From UBA1189 sp045612925 (GTDB lineage: Bacteria; Bacteroidota; Bacteroidia; Bacteroidales; Bacteroidaceae): a stretch of 64,000 nt of DNA. The stretch is taken from the NCBI GenBank assembly GCA_045612925.1, contig JAZKZX010000054.1:1-64000 (forward strand), read 5' to 3'. Each line of letters starts with the position of its first letter. Positions within the stretch are counted from its first letter, which is position 1. This document shows positions 34,598-42,846 of the stretch, one piece after another. Under the pieces are notes generated by a model. That model searched no databases. It saw only the letters and a list, made by a program, of their open reading frames with translations, and had not been told where the DNA came from. The position numbers and the translations under genes were made by a program.

Positions 34598-34611
34598 TGT
34601 TACCACCCTTT
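34582..34611. terminator. hairpin between the DUF4369 lipoprotein and mrp
   Basis: AAAGGGTAGTAAC pairs with GTTACCACCCTTT, one mismatch, overlapping the stop codon at 34595-34597. It lies between convergent genes and could end both. Confidence 0.6.
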
Positions 34612-34635
34612 GTTCATACATAGCCCAAATGCTAC

Positions 34636-35733
34636 TTATTTTGTCTTGACGATGTGTGTAGCCTCCTGTGTGGCATTGCGCACCTCCACTTGGTGTACTA
34701 CAGCATCGGCCAGGTTACGGAAGGCAAGGCCTGTCATCGTAGTGTCGTCAAGTGCTACGGGGCAGCCATTGTCGCCACCCTCGCAGATGCTTTGTACTAC
34801 GGGAATCTGTCCCAAGAGAGGCACTCCCATCTCCTCGGCGAGTTGCTTGCAACCCTCCTTACCAAAGATATAATACTTGTTCTCGGGCAGTTCGGCAGGG
34901 GTAAACCATGCCATGTTCTCCACGAGTCCGAGGATGGGCACATTCACCTTGTCGTTGGTAAACATGTCGATACCCTTGCGTGCATCGGCCAAAGCCACCT
35001 GTTGCGGTGTGCTCACGATGACAGCACCCGTGATGGCCACGGTTTGGAACGTGGTGAGGTGTATGTCGCTTGTGCCGGGAGGAAGGTCGATGAGGAAGTA
35101 GTCGAGTTCGCCCCACGCCGCATCAGCAATGAGCTGCTTCAAGGCGTTGCTCGCCATGCCACCGCGCCAGATGGTAGCCTGAGCGGGGTCCACGAAGAAG
35201 CCGATAGAGAGTAGCTTCACGTCATAGCTCTCGATGGGGATGATGAGGTCACGTCCGTCGATGCGCTCGGCATAGGGGGGTGCATCTTCCAGCTGAACCA
35301 TCTTGGGCATCGAAGGGCCGAAGATGTCGGCATCGAGCAATCCCACCTTGTAGCCCTGCTTGGCGAGTGCCACAGCGAGGTTGGCCGCTATGGTGCTCTT
35401 GCCTACGCCGCCCTTGCCTGATGACACGGCAATGATGTTCTTCACTTGAGGTAGCAGTTTCTCCACCTCGGGGCGTGCCTGTTGGATGGTCTTAACGTTG
35501 ATGGTCACCTCAACGTCTGCACCGGCTTCGCGCTTGATGGCGGCCTCAGAGGCTTTGAGGATAGACTTCATGAAGGGGTCGGTAGGTTTTTCGAAGATGA
35601 GCGAGAACGATACCTTCTGTCCGTCGATGCGGAGGTCGTCCTCCACCATCTCGGCCTCGATAAGGTTTTTACCCGTACCCGGGTAGCGCACTGTGGCCAG
35701 TGCATCGTGGATGAGTTTAGGATATAAGTTCAT
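34636..35733 (-). CDS. Mrp/ApbC-family Fe-S cluster carrier ATPase
   Basis: A 365-residue P-loop ATPase of iron-sulfur cluster assembly. An N-terminal MIP18-like domain (about 1-85) is followed by the ParA/MinD-type domain: deviant Walker A GKGGVGKST at 106-114, LLDADIFGPSMPKM and FLIDLPPGTSDIHLT. The CxxC that usually bridges an Fe-S cluster after the ENM motif is missing; the sequence there is NMAWFTPAELPENKYYIFG, so cluster binding, if any, must use other residues. It is separated from trmB by a repeat-filled 143-base gap. Confidence 0.92.
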   Translation of the reverse strand: MNLYPKLIHDALATVRYPGTGKNLIEAEMVEDDLRIDGQKVSFSLIFEKPTDPFMKSILKASEAAIKREAGADVEVTINVKTIQQARPEVEKLLPQVKNIIAVSSGKGGVGKSTIAANLAVALAKQGYKVGLLDADIFGPSMPKMVQLEDAPPYAERIDGRDLIIPIESYDVKLLSIGFFVDPAQATIWRGGMASNALKQLIADAAWGELDYFLIDLPPGTSDIHLTTFQTVAITGAVIVSTPQQVALADARKGIDMFTNDKVNVPILGLVENMAWFTPAELPENKYYIFGKEGCKQLAEEMGVPLLGQIPVVQSICEGGDNGCPVALDDTTMTGLAFRNLADAVVHQVEVRNATQEATHIVKTK

Positions 35734-35740
35734 AAATTAT

Positions 35741-35876
35741 GGGAGGCCTCCCCGACCCCTCCCAAGGAGGGGCTTCCCGACATCGCGGAAGCAAGAGGAC
35801 TTATTAATTAGTTTTACATTTATACTGTCAACGACCCTTGAGTCACCCCTCCTTGGGAGGGGCAGGGGGAGGCCCC
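35741..35876. repeat. inverted CCCTCC/GGAGGG repeat pair
   Basis: The left arm 35741-35772 (GGGAGGCCTCCCCGACCCCT and onward) is nearly the reverse complement of the right arm 35846-35876 (CCCCTCCTTGGGAGGGG then CAGGGGGAGGCCCC). Each arm holds its own small palindrome. The 73-base centre has no gene. Related sequences lie at 14148-14176 and 14259-14308. Confidence 0.7.
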
Positions 35877-36635
35877 TTATTTACTTGTTTGTAGTCCGCT
35901 ACGCTTGCTACGGTTGTAACTGCGGTAGTCGTCGAGTTCAATTTCGATATCGGGTTCCTGCAATTCCTGTCCGGGGATGAGGCGGAACTTGAGGTACTTG
36001 ATGCTCAGTCCGCGGTCGAGCCACTGCTGCTCGTAGTAGGTGCGGATAGAGAGGATATCGTCGGCCTGACCACTATGATACAAATCTGTGGTATTTACCT
36101 CCGTGGGCAAGTTATTTACCTTCACCAACGCATCGGTGTAGGTGTAGAGGAAGTTACTGTCCGTCTTGAGGTGTATGATGCCGTCGGTCTTGAGGAACGA
36201 AGCATAGCGATGCAAGAACGCTGTTGAGGTGAGGCGCTTGGTCACCTTCTTCATCTGCGGGTCGGGGAAGGTAATCCACACTTCGTCCACCTCGCCCTCG
36301 GCAAAGAAGCGATCGATAATCTCAATATTTGTGCGCAAGAAGGCCACATTGGTCATTCCCTCGCGCAGAGAGTCGGTGGCACCGGTCCACATGCGTGCAC
36401 CCTTGATGTCCACACCGATAAAATTCTTCTCAGGGTACATACGACCCAGTCCTACGGTATATTCGCCGCGTCCGCAGCCCAGCTCCAGCACGATGGGGTT
36501 GTCGTTCTTAAAGAACTGCTCACGCCACTTACCACGCATCTCGAAGGGCACCTGCTCGGCCACCGAGTGAGGATACTCAAACACATGCGGATAAGACGCC
36601 ATATCGGCAAACTTTGCTAATTTTCCTTTACCCAT
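35877..36635 (-). CDS. trmB: tRNA (guanine-N7)-methyltransferase
   Basis: A 252-residue SAM-dependent enzyme making m7G46 in tRNA. It has motif I LELGCGRGEYTVGLG, IGVDIKGARMW, and the TrmB signature VWITFPDPQMKKVTKRL. The C-terminal 60 residues (QWLDRGLSIKYLKFRL and onward) are normal for Bacteroidetes TrmB. A strong promoter lies at 36662-36692. Confidence 0.95.
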   Translation of the reverse strand: MGKGKLAKFADMASYPHVFEYPHSVAEQVPFEMRGKWREQFFKNDNPIVLELGCGRGEYTVGLGRMYPEKNFIGVDIKGARMWTGATDSLREGMTNVAFLRTNIEIIDRFFAEGEVDEVWITFPDPQMKKVTKRLTSTAFLHRYASFLKTDGIIHLKTDSNFLYTYTDALVKVNNLPTEVNTTDLYHSGQADDILSIRTYYEQQWLDRGLSIKYLKFRLIPGQELQEPDIEIELDDYRSYNRSKRSGLQTSK

Positions 36636-36661
36636 TTTTCTTTGTCATTTTCTTTAAGTCG

Positions 36662-36692
36662 CAAAATTATAAATTAATCATCATTTAGCAAA
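36662..36692 (-). promoter_or_regulatory. trmB promoter (TTTG-N19-TAATTTTG)
   Basis: On the minus strand, TTTG (36689-36692) and TAATTTTG (36662-36669) with the ideal 19-base spacer, 26 bases before the ATG. Confidence 0.75.
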
Positions 36693-37150
36693 GAAAATAT
36701 ACTCTCAAACAGGCTTTACAAAACGAAATGCGAGCAAGTCCCATACAAAAAATCTGTAGCATTTTGCAAGTTGAATCCTATGTTTTACTTACGCACTGAT
36801 GGAATAGGAAGTGCAAACTTTCTTTCCCGAAAAACAAAATGTTATCACGTCCTGACTCTACACAAACTTTTTGTTTTTTCCTAATCGCTCATGGCTGCGT
36901 TCTTTTCGTTTTCCTTGGGGATTGAAGGGGAAGAAAGCGAGGATAGGACACAATTTTTATCTATTATCCTACTTAGGGTAATCCTATTTAGGATAATGAC
37001 GATATTTTTAAGAACTTATACGAATTTCTTTATAGGGATATCTATTTTGAACAATATCCATATACGAATCTACAAAACCATCAAGATACATCTACGCCTA
37101 ATTTTTGAAGACTTTGTGGATTCTCGTTGGGAGTTGATGATAAACAAACG
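36693..37150. other. A/T-rich intergenic stretch without a convincing gene
   Basis: No conserved frame is seen. The only notable structure is a pair of adjacent palindromes at 36963-36982 and 36981-36994 sharing TTATCCTA/TAGGATAA. An open frame of 116 codons from 36891 has no family features or promoter and is not accepted as a gene. Confidence 0.5.
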
Positions 37151-37180
37151 AAGCGGTGAGTATCAAAATACCCACCGCTT
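37151..37180 (-). terminator. possible terminator of the exported-protein operon
   Basis: AAGCGGTGAGTAT pairs with ATACCCACCGCTT (one mismatch). Reading the minus strand, it is followed by a T-rich stretch (CGTTTGTTTATC). A second inverted repeat (CCACCATCCCCTA with TAGGGGATAGTGG, 37190-37244) lies between it and the last gene. Confidence 0.5.
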
Positions 37181-37274
37181 ACTTATGAAACCACCATCCC
37201 CTAGCTGGCAAGCCCTGGGATGCTTTGACAATAGGGGATAGTGGGAATCAAGTTTTGTTTCTATTCTGTACAAA

Positions 37275-37760
37275 TCACTCTTGATTCTTCTTTATCTCGG
37301 TTATATATATAAAGACTTTTTTATTTGATTCGTTATCAAAGTTGGTGAGTTCTTCTAATGCCTTAACAAATCCAATAGAATTTTCATTGATTGTCTCTAT
37401 CATTTCAGTCAAAGCCTCCCCTTCAGAGTCCTCTGTAGTCTTTATCACCAAATCTGCAGTAATCTTTGAGCCAGAGAAGAAACGACTTGCTTGAGACATG
37501 GCTTTTACCCCTGCAACTCGGCTCATAGTACTCTCGTTACCTCCGTATTTTGCAGGGTCAAGCACTACTACTGATATCAGATAGTTATTATCATAATCAT
37601 TCACAGCTTTTACCCCCTCAAATGGAGCAGAATTATACATTCTGGTTAAGAAACGCGTTAAGGCTGTACGCTCTGTATTATAACTCTGCGCCTGCATCAT
37701 TGCAGGGAATATTGCAACTAAACTTACTAATGCAATTATAAATTTATACTTTGTTCTCAT
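37275..37760 (-). CDS. small secreted protein of the export operon
   Basis: A 161-residue protein with a signal peptide (MRTKYKFIIALVSLVAIFPA, cleavage after AMMQA). The mature part has ISVVVLDPAKYGG and KITADLVIKTTEDSEGEALT but no family I recognise. It is the last gene of a four-gene minus-strand operon, 23 bases after the FlgT-like/TPR gene. Periplasmic or surface location is inferred. Confidence 0.6.
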   Translation of the reverse strand: MRTKYKFIIALVSLVAIFPAMMQAQSYNTERTALTRFLTRMYNSAPFEGVKAVNDYDNNYLISVVVLDPAKYGGNESTMSRVAGVKAMSQASRFFSGSKITADLVIKTTEDSEGEALTEMIETINENSIGFVKALEELTNFDNESNKKVFIYITEIKKNQE

Positions 37761-37783
37761 ATTGATTCTTCTTTTTTACCATA

Positions 37784-39718
37784 TCAAAATAGATCATTAT
37801 AACCCGTCTTATGCTTAGAATAAATAGTTTGGAATTCCCTAGACTCATTAAAGTTTAATAGATTAAAATGGCACTTGTACAATCCAAAACTCCAAACAGC
37901 TTCTCTCTTTGGATCAGTGCCATCATCCATGGTTCTTAATTTCTCAAATATAGGCACAGCCAAACGATAGTAATCCTGAGCAGCGGAACCGCGATTCCAC
38001 GCCTCTGCTTCTCGTGCTTTTTTTACATAACAGATTCCTAAATTTTGATAAGCATCTATATTGTCTGAATCTAGTTCTGTAACAATCTTATACTCCTCAA
38101 TAGCCTTATCATAGTTCCTACTTTGCCACACATATCCTATGTTATAATGAAGGGATGCATGATGGGGATTCTTTGCTATTATTTCGTCAAGAAAAGCCAT
38201 CCATTCATTCTCATCTTCGTGGCCATAACAAGAGAAGAGTTTTTGGAGGTAGAACTTATTCTCTAGATCCTTTTCTACGCACCACATAAGAAAGGATCTT
38301 CTATGATGTTTTTTAGTGTAGCTTTCGTAGTAGCTATAATAGAGTAGATCCTCGGGGGATTTCTCAATTTCCTTCGAAATAAGATGCATCAATTCCTCGT
38401 ACTTATCATTATCTGCATAGTAAGAGATAAGTTTCTTGTAATAGATCTCATTCTCGGGTTCATTCTCTACTTGCTCCTTAAGAAACTCTATCCAATTTAC
38501 CTTTACCACCTCAATCTTTGAAATTTTCATCAGGTCTTCTACTGGGATTAACAAATCTGTATCGATAGTATTTAGTTCTATTGGTTGATGTTTGGGTTCC
38601 TCGGGAGTCTCTTCACTTATCTGTTTCTTGGACTTTTTATGACTTTCACTTGAAACTTCCACTTCGTTTTTTTTCCATTCAGGAATAATAACGATCTGTC
38701 CTCTTCGTTTTCCATCTCCAGCATATAGTCTTGCTCCATAACAGCCAAAGACCTCTATACCGCCAGCAAGGTGTACGTAATCAAGGTTTACTTCAACTTT
38801 TTTACATTTTGTCTTTTCTTCTTCTAAGATGAATTTGTGCGCCATATCGCTTGTTATAACATAACTCGCTCTAGCATCTTCTATTATTTTATTTAGTCGT
38901 TTTACGGGAAAATCTGAATAGAATTTAAATTCAGTCGCTTCGGATTTTTCCTCATTGTAATTGCCTCCATATTCCCATAAATAAGTAGAGAATGTTTCTT
39001 CGCCTAGAGCTTTCACCTCACTAGCCTGCTCCTCATTAAGAGCCAATGCCTGCATGGTCTTCTTTAGAAGTTGTACAAAAGCGACAGTATTCTCATTAGA
39101 AGTTATTTTAATTGTTGAGGGAACACATCCAGAAGTCTTTTCGGCAGTTCCATCATAATCCTTTGACCAAACTAATCTCCCCCACGGGTCACGATATGCT
39201 TTAATTTGCGTCGGTTGTCCCAACTCGAGATTATAATCAAATATATAAGGAGCAAGAGTCTCTAATTGCAGCATTAGATTATCAAAAGCTTTTTCTGTAT
39301 TAATCTTATTCAATTTTATAAGCTTAAGATTAGCCCCGAATGTAGCACCAGCGAACTCACAACTTGAACCTTTTGATTTAGCATATGCTGCCAGTTTTTG
39401 AGTAGAGACAACAGCCTGTAGGGTGACAGCAAAGTTTCCATTGGGAAGTGTTACAGACTCCAACTCTGTAAACGACTTAACGTTTCCCGAAGTGACGGTT
39501 GCAATTTCATCTTTAACCAACTCATCATTTACGATAGAGGTGTTGGCAGATACAAATACCCCAAAGGCCTGTTCTATGGCTCCACGAAGAGCTGTATGAA
39601 CAGCATCCTCTTTGGTCGCTCCGCTACCATTTACAACCAATGTAACCTCATCTACGCTCTGTGCATAGATACCAACACATGCAATCAGTGCAACCAATAA
39701 TAATAACTTTCTTTTCAT
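37784..39718 (-). CDS. exported FlgT-N/LPP20-like protein with C-terminal TPRs
   Basis: A 644-residue secreted protein (signal peptide MKRKLLLLVALIACVGIYAQ). Residues about 22-115 look like the N-terminal domain of FlgT/LPP20-type envelope proteins (GSGATKEDAVHTALRGAIEQ, DEIATVTSGNVKSFTELE). A middle region (to about 360) is unassigned, a charged linker (about 365-390) follows, and residues about 420-640 carry TPR-like helices (HYNIGYVWQSRNYDKAIEEY, AYQNLGICYVKKAREAEAW). It lies 21 bases after the preceding gene. A scaffold in an outer-membrane assembly is possible, inferred only from architecture. Confidence 0.6.
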   Translation of the reverse strand: MKRKLLLLVALIACVGIYAQSVDEVTLVVNGSGATKEDAVHTALRGAIEQAFGVFVSANTSIVNDELVKDEIATVTSGNVKSFTELESVTLPNGNFAVTLQAVVSTQKLAAYAKSKGSSCEFAGATFGANLKLIKLNKINTEKAFDNLMLQLETLAPYIFDYNLELGQPTQIKAYRDPWGRLVWSKDYDGTAEKTSGCVPSTIKITSNENTVAFVQLLKKTMQALALNEEQASEVKALGEETFSTYLWEYGGNYNEEKSEATEFKFYSDFPVKRLNKIIEDARASYVITSDMAHKFILEEEKTKCKKVEVNLDYVHLAGGIEVFGCYGARLYAGDGKRRGQIVIIPEWKKNEVEVSSESHKKSKKQISEETPEEPKHQPIELNTIDTDLLIPVEDLMKISKIEVVKVNWIEFLKEQVENEPENEIYYKKLISYYADNDKYEELMHLISKEIEKSPEDLLYYSYYESYTKKHHRRSFLMWCVEKDLENKFYLQKLFSCYGHEDENEWMAFLDEIIAKNPHHASLHYNIGYVWQSRNYDKAIEEYKIVTELDSDNIDAYQNLGICYVKKAREAEAWNRGSAAQDYYRLAVPIFEKLRTMDDGTDPKREAVWSFGLYKCHFNLLNFNESREFQTIYSKHKTGYNDLF

Positions 39719-39739
39719 AATAGTACTCTTTATTAAATA

Positions 39740-40783
39740 TTATTTGGCTACTCCCCATCTTGAGGTCTTTTCTTTCTGAACAGATATGTCAAACTTGCCG
39801 AATCGGTTTGCTAATGTTCCTAGTATCGCCGCTTTGTCAGCCTGTTTCTGTTTAGCCATCTCTAAATTATCCTCATATTGTCGCATCTTGAACTCCCAAT
39901 TTCGTTTGGCAATAGCGGCCTCGGCAGCAGCCTTATTGCGTTCATCCGTACGTAATTTGCTACTAATTTCTTCCATTAAAGCGTTTGCTTGATCAAGGCA
40001 GCTGGCATAGGGGTCTATCTGGGCAAGAATAGACAAAGCGTTGGACGCACTTTCATAGTCTTGTTTTGAAGACCACGCCGCCTTGGCTTGTTGCAAAAGC
40101 GACAAGCTTTCTTTCTCCATCGCTGCTTTTTCTTCTTCCGCTTTCGCCTTTTGCTCGGCTTCCAATGCGGCCATTTTCAGGAAATATATCTCCACACATC
40201 TGTCCTGGGCTTTATTGTACGCCTCGACGCAGACATTAGGGACTGTTATCAGTTTGGTCATTGCCTCATCATATTGGCCCATCTCAACCAAACGATTGGT
40301 CTCAGTTTCTAAATCTGAATAGTGATTGGTGTAATAATCAACAATCTTTCTATTTGCTTCGTTCAATGCTTGCTTTATTTCGGGTGTAGAGGGACTAATC
40401 TTTTGGAAAGCCATATTATAAGCCTTTATATCACTTTGTCCTACACCTAACACGTTGACCACTGCTGATGAGTAAATTTTATTCTCAAGAATGTCGCCCA
40501 CATAGAAGGTAACAGTCATCTTTTGCATGAGCATACCGGCCGAATTATGACCCTGTTCCAAGATGTCGACATTTGCCGTCATAACAAATCGTTGTTCACT
40601 TTCGTCGGCAAAACCGTTTTGTGTGATAATGGTTTTCATCTTGTTCTGCAGCATATTGATTGACGCCTGAGGTATTGATGCGTCATCAGGCAATATGGCA
40701 CTAATAGCTATTCTCGGAGTTTCCTGTGCAAAGGAAGCGAAACACAAGAAAAGGGAAAGAAATAGAGCTGTAAACTTTTTCAT
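39740..40783 (-). CDS. exported LPP20/CsgG-like protein with coiled coil
   Basis: A 347-residue secreted protein (signal peptide MKKFTALFLSLFLCFASFAQ). The N-terminal half (about 24-130: RIAISAILPDDASIPQAS, FVMTANVDILEQGHN, GQSDIKAYNMAFQKI) resembles CsgG/LPP20-type domains of outer-membrane secretion and lipoprotein complexes. The C-terminal half is highly charged with Ala/Glu/Lys helices (EAEQKAKAEEEKAAMEKES; DERNKAAAEAAIAKRNWEF), predicted coiled coil. There is no lipobox. Gaps to its neighbours are 12 and 21 bases. Confidence 0.55.
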   Translation of the reverse strand: MKKFTALFLSLFLCFASFAQETPRIAISAILPDDASIPQASINMLQNKMKTIITQNGFADESEQRFVMTANVDILEQGHNSAGMLMQKMTVTFYVGDILENKIYSSAVVNVLGVGQSDIKAYNMAFQKISPSTPEIKQALNEANRKIVDYYTNHYSDLETETNRLVEMGQYDEAMTKLITVPNVCVEAYNKAQDRCVEIYFLKMAALEAEQKAKAEEEKAAMEKESLSLLQQAKAAWSSKQDYESASNALSILAQIDPYASCLDQANALMEEISSKLRTDERNKAAAEAAIAKRNWEFKMRQYEDNLEMAKQKQADKAAILGTLANRFGKFDISVQKEKTSRWGVAK

Positions 40784-40795
40784 AATATTCTATTA

Positions 40796-41740
40796 TTATT
40801 TTTCACCAATAACAAGGATTGCTTCTCCCAAACCACGTGTCACAATCTTTGACTGAAGCATAAAGGGTTCTTTACGCAGATACTTTCTCAACTTAGCCGC
40901 AAAAGCTCGTGCATCCATTGGCATATCATTATCATCAAGGCAGGGTATCATTACCTGCTCAAAGGAAGCTCTGCTCTCTGTTGCGTTAGTGAGGCTAAAC
41001 GCAGAGTTAACGGTATTTTCTTTAAGCCACAATTGTATGTACTCAATCAGTTCCATATCGTCATACTCCTCTTCGAGATCAACGGGTGCAGAATCCCACA
41101 CCTGAACTGAAAGGCGTATCTCACGACCACTCTTCTTTTGCTTAGCCAAGAAGTCTTGCAACTGTTTGTCAAAAGCTTTGAGATTCTTTGTCACAATATC
41201 TTCGATCTGGTATGCAATGGCCTTGTTTGAAGCTTCGCCTATTCCTGTGGCGGTTGCGATACGCTTATTCGTATATGAGTCAAAGGCCTCAATAGTGAAA
41301 CGCACTGCTTTGCCGCTTTCATCTTTAATAACTTCCCAGTCGACGCAAAGCTCAATGTCGTACTTGACGGTTCTGCGCAACATATCCAAGGGAGTTTCTA
41401 CGATCATTGCACCGCTCTTGCTCATTGTCACTTGCTCTTCGAGCATACGATCGTTCAAAGCTTTACTTTCCATGGCATAATCCTTCAAGTCATAGCCATA
41501 CTTTGTCATAAGTTCACCCACTTTGCTTACAACTTGAGGCAACTCTGCATCTTCACGGAAAGCTGCATCATAGTCATTGATTGTCTGCTTTGCCCCGAGA
41601 TTATCGAATGTCTTTGTAAAATAACGTGCAGAGCACCAATGGTCACTAGGGAGTAACATAATGGTAGGTTTCTTTGCCGCTTGGGCAAAAGACAAGGTTG
41701 CAACTAACAAACTTGTCCAGATAATAAATAAACGTTTCAT
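40796..41740 (-). CDS. exported DUF6175-like protein
   Basis: A 314-residue secreted protein (signal peptide MKRLFIIWTSLLVATLSFAQ). The body (KPTIMLLPSDHWCSARYFTK, ESKALNDRMLEEQVTMSKSG, RKYLRKEPFMLQSKIVTRGL) fits the uncharacterised Bacteroidales family DUF6175, which is commonly the first gene of operons with CsgG-like partners. It is the first gene of the four-gene set. The upstream 80 bases lack a clear TAnnTTTG; the best candidate is a weak TATC-type element. Confidence 0.65.
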   Translation of the reverse strand: MKRLFIIWTSLLVATLSFAQAAKKPTIMLLPSDHWCSARYFTKTFDNLGAKQTINDYDAAFREDAELPQVVSKVGELMTKYGYDLKDYAMESKALNDRMLEEQVTMSKSGAMIVETPLDMLRRTVKYDIELCVDWEVIKDESGKAVRFTIEAFDSYTNKRIATATGIGEASNKAIAYQIEDIVTKNLKAFDKQLQDFLAKQKKSGREIRLSVQVWDSAPVDLEEEYDDMELIEYIQLWLKENTVNSAFSLTNATESRASFEQVMIPCLDDNDMPMDARAFAAKLRKYLRKEPFMLQSKIVTRGLGEAILVIGEK

Positions 41741-41821
41741 ATTGTATAATTAATTAGGTTTAACCTCTCTGTTTTTTGGGGATAGTCGTGCTTTGTATTG
41801 TGCAAAACATCGATGCCAACA

Positions 41822-42400
41822 TTAGATTCGTGTCTTCATAAAATAGTGCTCCCCATATGCAGTCCATTCCGCTTCATAACACGCATTTAGATTAATAGTC
41901 TTCCTCCCATACGTATAACTTTGTGTTATACACGGAGCCAATTTTATACCTGAGGTTGTTGACGGGTTCGCATAGTTTTTATTATTGGTATACACAAATT
42001 CATAGCACATCAACCTCGGTTCCCTTTTCTTATACAGTTCGAGATTCTCTAAATCCATCAACACAGAAAAACGATTATCCGTCACAGCTTCCTGCGTTTT
42101 ATCATATTTAAAGTATTTGAGTTCAATTTCTGCACCGATGCTATCCGAATCGTTGAATAAACGAAGAGATATATCAGAACGTGCTTGTCCTCTGTTTCTT
42201 TTGGTTGAAGCTTCTATATCTCTTGGAGTTTCCAATTCAATCTTAAAATGGTCTTGATCAGAGAATTCATATAATTGCCCAACTTGTTTCAAGATCACTC
42301 CAAATTGCATTTGAAGTGATGCCTCATTTTGAACAATAATACTCCCATTAGCAATCTTATTGCAAAGAATATCATACGAAACAGATATTATCTGTTCCAT
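41822..42400 (-). CDS. possible PD-(D/E)XK-fold protein of unknown role
   Basis: The frame opens at 42430 (202 residues), but that ATG lies inside a predicted stem (42414-42472), so the next ATG at 42400 (MEQIISVSYDILCN) is chosen, giving 192 residues. In that numbering, a Glu in NEASLQMQFG (about 30), an Asp in ARSDISLRLF (about 75) and the E-x-K of AEIELKYFK (about 90) have the order and spacing of a PD-(D/E)XK nuclease core. I do not recognise the family. It is lower in G+C than most of its neighbours and sits alone behind a structured leader. It could be a restriction-like or defence protein, or an unrelated fold. Confidence 0.5.
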   Translation of the reverse strand: MEQIISVSYDILCNKIANGSIIVQNEASLQMQFGVILKQVGQLYEFSDQDHFKIELETPRDIEASTKRNRGQARSDISLRLFNDSDSIGAEIELKYFKYDKTQEAVTDNRFSVLMDLENLELYKKREPRLMCYEFVYTNNKNYANPSTTSGIKLAPCITQSYTYGRKTINLNACYEAEWTAYGEHYFMKTRI

Positions 42401-42403
42401 TCG

Positions 42404-42776
42404 CTTGGGTAGAGAGACGGTCTTGCACATAACGATATTGTTATTCGACTTTTTAACGAGCCTGCAAGTCTCCCGAAATCAGCAATAAATTTTGTGCTTG
42501 ATTAGTGTATACAAGAAAAGCGTAGAGACTTGTCGAGCTCATTGTAAATCTGGTATCGCCAAACACCATGCTGAAATGAACTGAGAAACAAATACCCCAC
42601 GCTGTCGCATATATGGTTAAAAGTGTACAGCCCACGGAAGACTGTACACGCCCCTGCATATGCAAAGACAGAATGAGCGTCGCATTGTCCTCATCCCTCA
42701 GCGTTGAAATTGGCGATTTCGATTTACGGGATAAAGCAAGAAACGCTTTCTTGACCCGAGGATTTCTCCCCTCAGG
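42404..42776 (-). ncRNA. structured leader or non-coding RNA upstream of the PD-(D/E)XK-like gene
   Basis: A promoter at 42782-42810 predicts transcription starting near 42776. From there the minus-strand RNA has perfect hairpins: CCUGAGG with CCUCGGG (42755-42776, 8-base loop, one G-U pair); CAAGAAA with UUUCUUG, 3-base loop (42737-42753); GUGUACAG with CUGUACAC, 11-base loop (42623-42649). Near the gene lies a nested structure: GAGAC/GUCUC, UUGCA/UGCAA and AUAAC/GUUAU (42414-42472). A 108-codon frame covers 42453-42779, but its ATG lies before the expected transcript start, so RNA structure is the better reading. No known RNA family is recognised. Confidence 0.45.
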
Positions 42777-42781
42777 CATGA

Positions 42782-42810
42782 CAAAAGTAGTGAATTAAAT
42801 TGATAAACAA
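42782..42810 (-). promoter_or_regulatory. promoter of the structured leader (TTG-N18-TACTTTTG)
   Basis: On the minus strand, TTG (42808-42810) and TACTTTTG (42782-42789). The first hairpin of the leader begins 6 bases downstream. Confidence 0.6.
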
Positions 42811-42846
42811 GAAATACACATCACTTTTTTTGTCAAAAGACAAGAA

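Noticed and set aside
36891..37241. 116-codon plus-strand frame in the trmB-operon gap
   Set aside because: Ile/Phe-rich translation of A/T-rich DNA, no promoter or family features, and it runs through the terminator-like hairpin at 37151-37180.
42453..42779. 108-codon minus-strand frame as a protein gene
   Set aside because: The ATG is 3 bases from the -7 element, before the likely transcript start, and the stretch is better explained by perfect RNA hairpins. Protein conservation could overturn this.
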